From: an uncultured Eubacteriales bacterium
Lineage (GTDB): Bacteria; Bacillota; Clostridia; Oscillospirales; CAG-382
Direction of reading: 5' to 3'
DNA: 52,136 bases
Assembly: GCA_934444645.1 (NCBI GenBank)
Contig: CAKSCV010000021.1
Coordinates: 1 to 52,136 of the forward strand
Part shown: positions 35,614 to 42,899 of the stretch, in pieces
How the letters are laid out: each line of letters starts with the position of its first letter
Position numbering within the stretch: the first letter of the stretch is position 1
Made by a program: the position numbers and the translations under genes
The notes under the pieces: generated by a model
What the model was told of the DNA's origin: nothing
Database searches by the model: none
What the model saw: the letters and a program-made list of their open reading frames with translations, nothing else

Positions 35614-35627
35614 CTGAAATCAGTTGC
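35610..35627. promoter_or_regulatory. 18-base palindrome over the tcdA -35 (possible operator)
   Basis: GCAACTGA-AA-TCAGTTGC: eight-base perfect arms with a two-base centre, overlapping the last bases of the -35. The position suits a repressor site, or the palindrome may be a stem of an upstream transcript. Confidence 0.45.
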
Positions 35628-35721
35628 AAATAATGTAAATATTTCTGAATGCAGGCTTACTCATGCCGACCTTAACTTCGTACCTGATTCTTTTCAAAAA
35701 TTCTGCATGAGAACAAAGAAA

Positions 35722-35806
35722 GAGGGCAGAAAAAAATCTCTGCCCTCAGACCGCTGACAAACCCGTCAGTGGTCTGACGAACCGTGTTCATAACGGTTCG
35801 TTTTTT
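35722..35806 (+). terminator. array of three hairpins ending in an orphan plus-strand terminator
   Basis: Hairpin A GAGGGCAGA / TCTGCCCTC (35722-35747), hairpin B AGACCGCTGAC / GTCAGTGGTCT (35748-35775, one mismatch), hairpin C CGAACCGT / ACGGTTCG (35778-35800) followed by six T. Hairpins A and B are adjacent and a two-base spacer separates B from C. No plus-strand gene lies upstream for over 4 kb, so the T run points to a small plus-strand RNA or a repeat element. On the minus strand it could also end the zinc-ribbon gene. Confidence 0.6.
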
Positions 35807-35824
35807 ATTTTAGGTATCTTACTG

Positions 35825-36124
35825 TCACTGCATTAACCACAGCACAGCCAAAACAAAAAAGACAGCTGCGATCTGCAAAAGTGCACCGCCATAAGCGGCC
35901 GAAGCGGCACGTTTTGCCTGGAACGAATTGCTGCTCAAGCGGGAAAGTGCCCAGATAAACCCGAAGATCGGCACAAAAAAGCACAACAGCCGAAAACCAA
36001 AGGACAATTCATCCACCGAAATGCTGTACGTTTCGGACACGCTGCCGGCGATCGGCTCACCGCACACCGGACAGCGGTCGGCTTTTTCCGGCAGGGTACA
36101 GCCGCATTGATAGCAATATTTCAT
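35825..36124 (-). CDS. small zinc-ribbon membrane protein
   Basis: 99 residues from ATG 36124, eight bases after AAGGA; an ATG at 36133 has no spacing to a ribosome site. The zinc ribbon is CYQCG...CPVCG (C4, C7, C18, C21). Two hydrophobic segments follow (~44-62 and ~78-98). Such zinc-ribbon plus membrane-helix proteins are common in Firmicutes and mostly uncharacterised. Divergent from a small XRE regulator, with an inverted repeat in the shared promoter region. Confidence 0.82.
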   Translation of the reverse strand: MKYCYQCGCTLPEKADRCPVCGEPIAGSVSETYSISVDELSFGFRLLCFFVPIFGFIWALSRLSSNSFQAKRAASAAYGGALLQIAAVFFVLAVLWLMQ

Positions 36125-36149
36125 AGTTTCCATCCTTCTGCTTCATATT

Positions 36150-36185
36150 TGCACCTGTATAAGTGCATAAATGATATGCCGTAAA
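36150..36185. promoter_or_regulatory. divergent control region with inverted repeat TGCAC-N8-GTGCA
   Basis: The inverted repeat (36150-36167) overlaps the -10 (TATACA, 36161-36156) of a possible minus-strand promoter whose -35 is TTTACG (36185-36180, 18-base spacer). On the plus strand a TATAAT lies at 36188-36193 with a poor -35. Autoregulation by the XRE protein is an inference. Confidence 0.4.
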
Positions 36186-36241
36186 TCTATAATAATGTCA
36201 AGACCATACACCGAATAAAAGAAGATGGGAAGGACTTTATT

Positions 36242-36466
36242 ATGGATACGGAGTATGAGAAACGCTTAGGAAAGCATATTCGTTTTTTGCGGAAAAAGAA
36301 AAAACTGACACAAGAACTGCTCGCGGCTCGGTTTCAGGTGGCCGGCTGCGATATCACGCGCAGCACGATCGCCAAAATCGAGGTCGGCCAGCGTCACATC
36401 TATGCCGACGAAATTGTTCTTCTGTGCAGTATTCTAAACGTAAACTATGAAGATTTCTTTATCTGA
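36242..36466 (+). CDS. XRE-family helix-turn-helix regulator
   Basis: 74 residues, little more than one HTH_3 domain. The recognition region reads QELLAARFQVAGCDITRSTI followed by AKIEVGQRHIYADEI. It ends with the usual LxxLCxILNVxxxxFF helix. It lacks an effector domain, so it probably acts as a small dimeric repressor. Divergent from the zinc-ribbon gene. Ribosome site GGAAGGA. Confidence 0.9.
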   Translation: MDTEYEKRLGKHIRFLRKKKKLTQELLAARFQVAGCDITRSTIAKIEVGQRHIYADEIVLLCSILNVNYEDFFI

Positions 36467-36528
36467 ATGCAAACAATTCGTTCAAAGCAGACTTTTGAAA
36501 AAGAATCGGAAAAAATCGAAAAAAAGCC

Positions 36529-36557
36529 TTGACAAACCGGAAAAAGTGTGGTAGAAT
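36529..36557 (+). promoter_or_regulatory. sigma-A promoter for infC-rpmI-rplT
   Basis: Perfect TTGACA, 17-base spacer, TAGAAT. About 170 bases of leader follow. Confidence 0.92.
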
Positions 36558-36562
36558 AGCAA

Positions 36563-36735
36563 AGACAAAGAAGCAGAGCAATTCTCACCCACCGTTTCCG
36601 ACGGAAGGTCAATAGAAAGACAGGACGGATTCGTCCGGTCATTTTTTGCGATTTTACGGTCGTTTGGGTTGCTTTGCGAAGGATTTTTCCTTCGCTTTTT
36701 GTTTGCAGGTGCATATTTTTTTGGAGGTGTTATCT
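36563..36735 (+). ncRNA. structured leader of the infC-rpmI-rplT operon (L20-leader type)
   Basis: The leader opens with CAATTCTCACCCACCGT and pairs with ACGGAAGGTCAATAGAAAG, a sequence style I associate with Clostridia L20 leaders. A GGACG/CGTCC hairpin with a T-rich tail follows at ~36623-36648, then an attenuator hairpin. Autoregulation by L20 is known for this operon in Firmicutes. The match here is by position and pattern only. Confidence 0.65.
36676..36700 (+). terminator. attenuator hairpin upstream of infC
   Basis: GCGAAGGA-TTTT-TCCTTCGC with five T directly after, 35 bases before the infC start. A full intrinsic terminator inside the leader implies conditional readthrough. Confidence 0.88.
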
Positions 36736-37344
36736 ATAAGCGCGAAAGAGGTTATGATCAACGATCAGATCCGTGCAAAAGAAGTAAGAGTGATCGACAG
36801 CGACGGTTCGCAGCTCGGCATTCTTCCGCTCGCCGAGGCCTTAAAGCTTGCCTATGGCAAGGATTTGGATCTTGTGGAAATTTCGCCCAATTCCGCTCCG
36901 CCCGTTTGCCGCGTAATGGACTACGGAAAATTCCGCTTCGAACGTGACAAGAAGGAAAAGGAAGCGAAAAAGAAACAGCAGACGATCGATATCAAGGAAA
37001 TTCAGCTTTCCTGTCGCATCGATACGCATGATTTCGAAACCAAGCTCAAGCACGCACGCCGTTTTCTTGACGACGGAAACAAAGTCAAGGTCTGCGTGAA
37101 GTTCAAGGGTCGCGAAATGAGTCATACCAGTATCGGTCATGATATTATCGTTAAGTTCGGCGAGGCTTTGTCGGACATCGGCGTCATCGAAAAAATGCCG
37201 GTTCTCGACGGCAGACAGATGATCATGTTCGTCAATTCCAAAAAGAATACGCCTCAGAACGCCACTTCCAAGAAAAAAGAAAAAGCGCAAAATCCCGAAA
37301 ACGCGGCTGAAAAGAAACCGGCAACCGATACGGAAGCCAAGTAA
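36736..37344 (+). CDS. infC: translation initiation factor IF-3, probable ATA start
   Basis: 202 residues if read from ATA 36736. GGAGG lies eight bases upstream, and the codons after it (SAKEVMINDQIRAKEVRVID) align with the B. subtilis IF3 N-terminus, which also begins with a rare codon (ATT). The first in-frame ATG (36754) is six codons later and has no ribosome site. Rare initiation codons let IF3 limit its own synthesis. The core (SPNSAPPVCRVMDYGKFRFE, VKFKGREMSHTSIG) is standard; the last ~35 residues form a Lys/Glu/Ala-rich tail. Behind the attenuated leader. Confidence 0.95.
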   Translation: MSAKEVMINDQIRAKEVRVIDSDGSQLGILPLAEALKLAYGKDLDLVEISPNSAPPVCRVMDYGKFRFERDKKEKEAKKKQQTIDIKEIQLSCRIDTHDFETKLKHARRFLDDGNKVKVCVKFKGREMSHTSIGHDIIVKFGEALSDIGVIEKMPVLDGRQMIMFVNSKKNTPQNATSKKKEKAQNPENAAEKKPATDTEAK

Positions 37345-37419
37345 AAGCCGCGCATAAAAGCGCATACGGAGACTCTTTGCGTGTTTCCGCAAAAGTTCGA
37401 ATCGAAAGGAATGTTTACA

Positions 37420-37617
37420 TTGGCAAAGCAAAAGTCACACAAGGCTACCGCAAAGCGTTTCAGCATTACAAAGGGCGGTAAAGTAAAGTACAATCAGTCC
37501 AACAGACGTCACAAGCTCGGTCTTAAGACGCCGAAGAGAAAGAGACAGCTTCGCGGCGGTGCAATTTTGAGCGAATCCTTCGCACCCACCATCAAGAAGC
37601 TCATCCCTTACGCATAA
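37420..37617 (+). CDS. rpmI: 50S ribosomal protein L35
   Basis: 65 residues, normal length. The start is TTG 37420, nine bases after AAAGGA; the ATG at 37411 abuts the ribosome site and would add three residues. Sequence AKQKSHKATAKRFSITKGGK is typical. Second gene of the infC operon. Confidence 0.96.
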   Translation: MAKQKSHKATAKRFSITKGGKVKYNQSNRRHKLGLKTPKRKRQLRGGAILSESFAPTIKKLIPYA

Positions 37618-37658
37618 GGCAAACGTTAAAAAGAATAACCGAAAGGATTGTGACATAA

Positions 37659-38012
37659 ATGGCAAGAGTAAAAGGCGCTCTCATGACAAGAAAGAGACGC
37701 AATAAGGTATTAAAAGCAGCAAAGGGCTATTGGGGCTCTAAGAGCAAGCACTTCAAGATGGCCAAGCAGGCCGTTATGAAGAGCGGCAACTACGCATTCA
37801 CCGGCAGAAAGCTCAAGAAGAGAGATTTCAGAAGACTTTGGATCACCCGTATCTCGGCTGAGGCTAAGGTCAACGGCATCAACTATTCGCAGTTCATGAA
37901 CGGCTTGAAGAAGGCCGGCGTGACCTTAAACCGCAAGATGCTCTCCGAAATCGCTGTTGCCGATAAGGCCGCTTTCGCTTCCCTCGTGGCTCAGGCTAAG
38001 GCTGCTCTCTAA
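37659..38012 (+). CDS. rplT: 50S ribosomal protein L20
   Basis: 117 residues, normal. Binds 23S rRNA early in 50S assembly and, in Firmicutes, the leader of its own operon. Sequence ARVKGALMTRKRRNKVLKAA and the WITRISAEAKVNGINYSQFM segment are typical. Ribosome site GAAAGGATTG. Ends in a terminator. Confidence 0.98.
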   Translation: MARVKGALMTRKRRNKVLKAAKGYWGSKSKHFKMAKQAVMKSGNYAFTGRKLKKRDFRRLWITRISAEAKVNGINYSQFMNGLKKAGVTLNRKMLSEIAVADKAAFASLVAQAKAAL

Positions 38013-38034
38013 CCGCTCGAATCAATACGATTTT

Positions 38035-38069
38035 ACCCGGATGTTTCAAAAACATTCGGGTATTTTTTT
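38035..38069 (+). terminator. terminator of the infC-rpmI-rplT operon
   Basis: Stem ACCCGGATGTT / AACATTCGGGT (one G-T), short loop, then seven T after one A. Confidence 0.94.
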
Positions 38070-38079
38070 GCGCGAAGCC

Positions 38080-38108
38080 TTGCATATTGCGCTCTTTTGT
38101 GGTAAAAT
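38080..38108 (+). promoter_or_regulatory. promoter for the N6-adenine methyltransferase gene
   Basis: TTGCAT, 17-base spacer, TAAAAT, about 40 bases before ATG 38148. Confidence 0.7.
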
Positions 38109-38147
38109 AATATGTAATTTTATGTTTTCACTCAAAAGGAGCCGCTT

Positions 38148-38846
38148 ATGCCTGAAAATACTCCGGAAATCAAGGCGGAACGCGTGACCGAGACGCTGAC
38201 TGTTTATCAGCAGAAAGGCGTTTTTTCATTCGGCACGGACGCAATGCTGCTTGCCGACTATGTCAGCGGACAACCCTCCACGGCAAACGCCAAAAAGCTG
38301 TGCGATCTTTGTTCCGGCACGGGCATTCTGTCGCTGGTGCTGTGCGACCGCTTTCCGAATCTTGCAGCCGACGCGGTGGAAATAAATCCGGACGCGGCTC
38401 TGCTTTCAAAAAAAAGTGCGGCGGAAAGCGGCCTTGCCGCTCGTTTCACGGCACACACCGCCGATATCAAGCAAATCCGCACGCTTTTTACAAGCGAAGC
38501 CTTCGATTTTGTGATCTGCAATCCGCCGTATATGCGTGCCGACAGCGGCAAGCACTGCGACCATCCGATGATCAATCTTGCCCGGCATGAGATTGCCTGC
38601 TCGGTGTATGACGCGTTTGCGGCGGCGTTTTATTTGCTCCGCACCGGCGGACTTGCCTACTTTGTCTACCGCACCGACCGGCTTTCCTCGCTCATGGATG
38701 CGGCAAGGAAAAACCGGTTCGAAATCAAGGATATGCGTTTTTTTGCACTGCGGCAGCAGTCGGATGCGATGGATCTTGTGGTGTGCAAAGCGAAAAAAGA
38801 GGCAGCCGAGGGCATGAACGTGCGCTTTGCAAGGCTCGGCAAATAA
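38148..38846 (+). CDS. tRNA1(Val) (adenine37-N6)-methyltransferase-like protein (TrmN6/YfiC)
   Basis: 232 residues, start behind AAAAGGAG. SAM-binding motif I is DLCSGTGILSLVL (~50-62) and the catalytic NPPY of N6-adenine methyltransferases is VICNPPYMRADSG (~124-136). The N-terminus (QQKGVFSFGTDAMLLADYV) matches the TrmN6/YfiC group, which modifies tRNA. First gene of a run that includes the propeller protein and ymdB. Confidence 0.92.
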   Translation: MPENTPEIKAERVTETLTVYQQKGVFSFGTDAMLLADYVSGQPSTANAKKLCDLCSGTGILSLVLCDRFPNLAADAVEINPDAALLSKKSAAESGLAARFTAHTADIKQIRTLFTSEAFDFVICNPPYMRADSGKHCDHPMINLARHEIACSVYDAFAAAFYLLRTGGLAYFVYRTDRLSSLMDAARKNRFEIKDMRFFALRQQSDAMDLVVCKAKKEAAEGMNVRFARLGK

Positions 38847-38892
38847 CAGATTTGCTGGGCAATCAGATTTTTTTCGAAAGGTTGGAAAAAAC

Positions 38893-40179
38893 GTGATACA
38901 AGTCGATTCCAAAATGGGCGCGTATTACCGCCGCGCTGCGTCGGTCTTAAAACTGATCCGCTTTGCCGTTCTTCTCGGCTTTGTGGTGTTTGCCGTGTTC
39001 TGCATCGGCTTCTTTAAGGACAATATCACGGTGGACAACCTGCGCTATTTACTCAAATATTTGGATCTTTCGGCTGCCGACAACACGCCGTCCGATGCGG
39101 AGATCACGCTCGACAACAGCGGCGGCACGGCATTTGCGCTTGTCGGAAACGACCTTGCCGTTCTTGATAAAAACGGCATCAGCTTATACGATTTTGCCGG
39201 CAACAAGCTCTATCGCTACGATATGCCGCTTGCAAGTCCCGCCATGGTTGCCGGCGGACGCAATCTGCTCGTTTATGACACCGACGGCAAAACACTTGCC
39301 ATGTTTGACGCAGTTTCCAAGGTGCTTGAAAAAAGCTTTGAATACGATGTCAAGGCGGCGTGTCTCAACAATCTCGGCTGTTTTGCCGTCATTACCGCCG
39401 AAAAGACTTATCGGTCGGGCGTGGTGGTATTCGGCAGCGACGGAAAGGAATTATTCCGTTGGATGAGTCCGGACAAGTATCTCACGGGTGTTGCGCTCAA
39501 CGCAAACGCCACTGTGGTCACCTGCACGGCGCTCACCAACAAGGACGGTGCGTTCTGCACGGAGCTTGTCTCCTATCGCACCGCTACCGGTGAAAAGATC
39601 GCCTCGCGGACACTTGAGGATACGCTTGCGCTTTCAATCGGCTATGCCGCGAACGACGCCTATGTATACGTGCTTTCCGATAACGCGTTTTTGAGCTTCG
39701 ACCGCGAATTGAACGACATCGGCCGCGCATCGTACAATCCCGAAAACGCCCGCTTTTTCCGCACGTTTGACGAGTTGTTTTTGATTGCCGAAAGCAACAA
39801 CCTTTCCGGCAGCTCCATGACGGTGCGTGCCTATGGCTACGACGCGTCGCCGTTATTCGAATGCAGCCGCGAGGAGACTGTCCTTGACGCCTGCTACTGT
39901 GACCGCACGCTGTATCTTCTCGAACGCGACCGGCTTTCGGTATACGACTACGGAACGGAGGAGCCGATTCTGACGCCGCTTGTTTCGGTGCCGCTCGATA
40001 TGCAATACCGTGCCGTGCGTGCCGATGCTTATGGACGGTATGTTCTTATCGGCGCAAAAAAAGCGAAACGGAATTCGCTTGCCTCGCTGCTTTCCGACAT
40101 AACGGAGCAAACCGCTCCGCCGACGGCTTCGGCAGACGCAGCACAAAATTCAGTTCATGCAAAGGACGTGACTCCGTGA
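38893..40179 (+). CDS. membrane-anchored beta-propeller-like protein (DUF5711-like)
   Basis: 428 residues from GTG 38893, behind GAAAGG. One N-terminal membrane segment (~22-43) precedes VDNLRYLLKYLDLS and a series of repeated strands with Gly/Asp turns (GNDLAVLDKNGISLYDFAGN, GRNLLVYDTDGKTLAMFD, FGSDGKELFRW), the look of a PQQ/WD-like propeller outside the cell. I recall this as DUF5711 in Clostridia; the assignment is from memory. Its stop overlaps the ymdB GTG start. Confidence 0.85.
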   Translation: MIQVDSKMGAYYRRAASVLKLIRFAVLLGFVVFAVFCIGFFKDNITVDNLRYLLKYLDLSAADNTPSDAEITLDNSGGTAFALVGNDLAVLDKNGISLYDFAGNKLYRYDMPLASPAMVAGGRNLLVYDTDGKTLAMFDAVSKVLEKSFEYDVKAACLNNLGCFAVITAEKTYRSGVVVFGSDGKELFRWMSPDKYLTGVALNANATVVTCTALTNKDGAFCTELVSYRTATGEKIASRTLEDTLALSIGYAANDAYVYVLSDNAFLSFDRELNDIGRASYNPENARFFRTFDELFLIAESNNLSGSSMTVRAYGYDASPLFECSREETVLDACYCDRTLYLLERDRLSVYDYGTEEPILTPLVSVPLDMQYRAVRADAYGRYVLIGAKKAKRNSLASLLSDITEQTAPPTASADAAQNSVHAKDVTP

Positions 40180-40955
40180 GAATACTCGCTGTCGGCGACG
40201 TGGTCGGCGAAAACGGAACAGAATACATTCGCCGCCGTTTATGGTCGATCCGCAAAGAAAACCGCATTGATTTCACCGTGCTCAACGGCGAAAACGCCGC
40301 CAAGGGCAACGGTCTTGACATAGATACCGCCGAAGTGTTGTTAGCGTCGGGTGCCGACGTCATCACCTCCGGCAACCACATTTGGAAAAAGCATGCCATG
40401 AAGCACATCATCGACGATCTGCCGTATGTGCTGCGCCCTGCCAATTATCCGCGCGTGTGTCCGGGTGCGGGACATGTGATCTACGAAGTAAACGGCGTTC
40501 GGATACTTGTGGCAAACCTCTTAGGCAACGTCTATATGCCGGACACGTTTGAAAGCCCGTTTTTGACGGCTGACCGCATTTTGGCGCAAAACGAAGGCTC
40601 CTACGATGCCGCCGTTTTCGATATTCATGCCGAAGCGACCTCCGAAAAAGCCGCGCTTGCCAAATATTTGGACGGCCGCGCAAGTGTGGTATTCGGCACG
40701 CACACGCACGTGCAAACCAACGATGCCTGCGTGCTGCAAGCCGGAACCGGCTTTGTGACGGATGTCGGCATGGTGGGCGCGAACGATTCGATTTTGGGCG
40801 TGAAAAACGAATGCATTCTCGAAAAATTCTTAACGCAGATGCCGGTGCGGTTTGACGAAGCGGCCGGAGAAACGCTGTTTTGCGGTGCGGTGTTTGAACT
40901 CGACGACACGAATTTCACCTGCATGGGCGCATCGCTCCTGCGCTTTGTCGGATAA
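40176..40955 (+). CDS. ymdB: YmdB-type metallophosphoesterase
   Basis: 259 residues from GTG 40176, overlapping the previous stop. Firmicutes YmdB is a dimetal phosphodiesterase acting on 2',3'-cyclic nucleotides, linked in B. subtilis to biofilm and sporulation decisions. Motifs: AVGDVVGENG, LNGENAAKGNG, TSGNHIWKK, and GTHTHVQTND near 170. Length and motif set fit the family closely. Confidence 0.95.
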   Translation: MRILAVGDVVGENGTEYIRRRLWSIRKENRIDFTVLNGENAAKGNGLDIDTAEVLLASGADVITSGNHIWKKHAMKHIIDDLPYVLRPANYPRVCPGAGHVIYEVNGVRILVANLLGNVYMPDTFESPFLTADRILAQNEGSYDAAVFDIHAEATSEKAALAKYLDGRASVVFGTHTHVQTNDACVLQAGTGFVTDVGMVGANDSILGVKNECILEKFLTQMPVRFDEAAGETLFCGAVFELDDTNFTCMGASLLRFVG

Positions 40956-41030
40956 TCTCCTGCACCGCTTTTTTTTGCAGTGCATAAGATAAAGACAAAG
41001 ACTCTTTACTTTCCCGAAAGGACAGACAAC

Positions 41031-41060
41031 TTGTCTGAAGCTTCTCTATGCGTAAATTAA
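41031..41060 (+). other. possible nine-codon upstream ORF overlapping the MFS start
   Basis: TTG 41031 sits eight bases after GAAAGGA and reads nine codons to TAA at 41058-41060, overlapping the MFS start (ATG 41048) in another frame. The MFS start itself has no good ribosome site, which makes translational coupling plausible. The imperfect inverted repeat CAGAC...GTCTG spans this TTG. Confidence 0.3.
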
Positions 41061-42259
41061 CCTATAAGCACACCGTAATTGCCTGCTATCTCACCTATAT
41101 CACCAGTGCCGTTTCCAACAATCTTGTGCCGCTTCTTTTTGTCACCTTCAACAAGCAGTTCGGGCTGACGCTCGACAAGCTTGCCTTTATTATCACCATG
41201 AATTTCGGCATCCAGATTTTTGTAGATCTTGCCGGCGCAAAATTTGCCGACCGCATCGGCTACAAAAAGCTTGTCATGACGGCACAGCTGTTTGACGCGG
41301 TCGGTCTTGCCGCCCTCGGCATTCTGCCGAAGCTTTTGCCGAACCCGTATGCCGGGATCATTCTCGCTGCGGTCTTTTATGCCATCGGCAGCGGTCTTAC
41401 CGAGGTCGTTATCAGCCCGATCGTGGAAGCCATTCCCAACGACGGCAGTGTAAAAGCCTCCGCTATGAGCTTTCTTCACTCGTTCTATTGCTGGGGACAC
41501 GTGCTGATGGTGGTAGCGACCACACTGTTCTTCAAAATATTCGGTGTCGGCAATTGGAGTGTCATCTGCTGCCTGTGGGCAATTCTGCCGCTTGTCAATT
41601 TTGTATTCTGCATTTTTGTGCCGATCGCCCAGCTAAACGACAACGATCAAGACGAGCCGCTGCCGCTCGGCAAGCTGTTCACCGTCAGAATTTTATGGGT
41701 CTTCATGCTTCTCATGCTCTGTGCGGGTGCGGCGGAGCAGTCTATGAGCCAATGGGCAAGCTTCTTTGCCGAAACAGAGCTTGGTGTGAGCAAACAGGCG
41801 GCAGACCTTCTCGGGCCGTGTATGTTCGCCGCAGCCATGGGAACGGCACGAGTGCTGTTTGCGGCACTTAAAAAGCTCGATATCCGCGCGGGGCTTTTGA
41901 TAAGCTCGGTGCTTTGCATCATCAGCTATCTGGTCGCTGCCTTTGCACCCTCGTTTCTCGCGCTTGCCGGATGCACGTTATGCGGTTTTTCGGTCGGCAT
42001 TCTGTGGCCGGGCGTGCTCAGCCTTTCGGCAAAGACCTATAAAGCCGGCGGAACAGCCATGTTCGCGATTCTCGCCTTGTTCGGCGATGTCGGCTGCTTT
42101 GTCGGACCGGAGGCGGTGGCGCGGTTTTCCACGGCACTTGCCGGAACAAACGAACCGAGCGTGAAAGCCGGTCTGATGCTTGCCATTGTGTTCCCGTTAT
42201 GCATTCTTCTGTGTACGTTTGCACTGCTTGCTGCCGGGCGAAAAGAGGAAAATCAATGA
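41048..42259 (+). CDS. MFS transporter
   Basis: 403 residues, about twelve membrane helices. Member of the major facilitator superfamily, here of the type FNKQFGLTLDKLAFIITMNFG with ADRIGYKK in the 2-3 loop. Its substrate cannot be read from sequence; related gut transporters carry sugars. In-frame stop at 41036 rules out an earlier start. It overlaps the VanZ-like gene by four bases (ATGA). Confidence 0.88.
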   Translation: MRKLTYKHTVIACYLTYITSAVSNNLVPLLFVTFNKQFGLTLDKLAFIITMNFGIQIFVDLAGAKFADRIGYKKLVMTAQLFDAVGLAALGILPKLLPNPYAGIILAAVFYAIGSGLTEVVISPIVEAIPNDGSVKASAMSFLHSFYCWGHVLMVVATTLFFKIFGVGNWSVICCLWAILPLVNFVFCIFVPIAQLNDNDQDEPLPLGKLFTVRILWVFMLLMLCAGAAEQSMSQWASFFAETELGVSKQAADLLGPCMFAAAMGTARVLFAALKKLDIRAGLLISSVLCIISYLVAAFAPSFLALAGCTLCGFSVGILWPGVLSLSAKTYKAGGTAMFAILALFGDVGCFVGPEAVARFSTALAGTNEPSVKAGLMLAIVFPLCILLCTFALLAAGRKEENQ

Positions 42260-42732
42260 AATCGGAGAAAAAGCGGCTTTGGGCATTTCTTTTTGCCGCG
42301 TATGTGCTCGTCATGCTGTGGCTGTTATTCGGACAGCGCGCCTGCATCGTTTTCCCGTCGGCCGGGGTGTATTACGGGGAATATTTTCTGCGTTTGCGGC
42401 AGACCTGCAATCTTATGCCGTTTAAGACGGTGGTTTCTTTTGCGCGGCTCTTAACAGACAGCCGTTCGGCGTATCTTGTGCGGCACGCATTTGTCAATTT
42501 AGCCGGAAACATCGTGCTTTTTGTGCCGCTCGGGCTTTTTTTGCCGTATTTCTTTCCGAAGCTGCGCCGCTTTGGCCGATTTGTCGGCACGACGGCGGCC
42601 ATCATCGCGGCGGTCGAGCTTTTGCAATGGCTCACGCTCTTGGGCAGTGCGGATATCGATGATTTGATTTTGAACGTACTCGGCGCATCGGCAGGCTTTG
42701 CCATCGTAAGGCTGTGGGCACGCAAAAAATAA
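42256..42732 (+). CDS. VanZ-family membrane protein
   Basis: 158 residues from ATG 42256. Four membrane segments; the family motif NLMPFKTV (~53-60) and GNIVLFVPLGLFLPY (~85-99) are present, and IDDLILNVLGASAGF (~133-147) closes it. VanZ relatives confer teicoplanin resistance in some settings; most are of unknown function. Its stop codon lies in the first unit of a 15-base tandem repeat. Confidence 0.9.
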   Translation: MKSEKKRLWAFLFAAYVLVMLWLLFGQRACIVFPSAGVYYGEYFLRLRQTCNLMPFKTVVSFARLLTDSRSAYLVRHAFVNLAGNIVLFVPLGLFLPYFFPKLRRFGRFVGTTAAIIAAVELLQWLTLLGSADIDDLILNVLGASAGFAIVRLWARKK

Positions 42733-42764
42733 GATCGTGAAAAATAAGATCGTGAAAAATAAGA
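42725..42764 (+). repeat. 15-base tandem repeat at the 3' end of the VanZ gene
   Basis: AAAAATAAGATCGTG repeated twice in full and a third time in part. The first unit contains the VanZ stop codon; the other units copy it. It leads directly into a terminator. Confidence 0.92.
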
Positions 42765-42794
42765 CAGCAGGCGTTTTTTACTCCTGCTGTTTTA
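42762..42794 (+). terminator. terminator after the VanZ gene
   Basis: Stem ACAGCAGG / CCTGCTGT with loop CGTTTTTTACT and four T. Confidence 0.88.
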
Positions 42795-42853
42795 TCTTAA
42801 TGGAATCTTAATTGCTTGTTTTTGTAAAAAACGGGATTTTTGCCGGAAAAGTA

Positions 42854-42862
42854 TGGTATACT
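42854..42862 (+). promoter_or_regulatory. extended -10 promoter for the alpha/beta hydrolase gene
   Basis: TGG then TATACT (42857-42862). The -35 region (GGATTT) is poor; the TGn motif may compensate. Confidence 0.55.
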
Positions 42863-42899
42863 AAGAAAAAAGAGGAACACGTACGGAGGTCTTGCCTTT

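Noticed and set aside
40959..40980. Terminator after ymdB
   Set aside because: CCTGCA and TGCAG can pair around CCGCTTTTTTT, but the stem is five bases and the T run lies in the loop, so it is not a convincing terminator.
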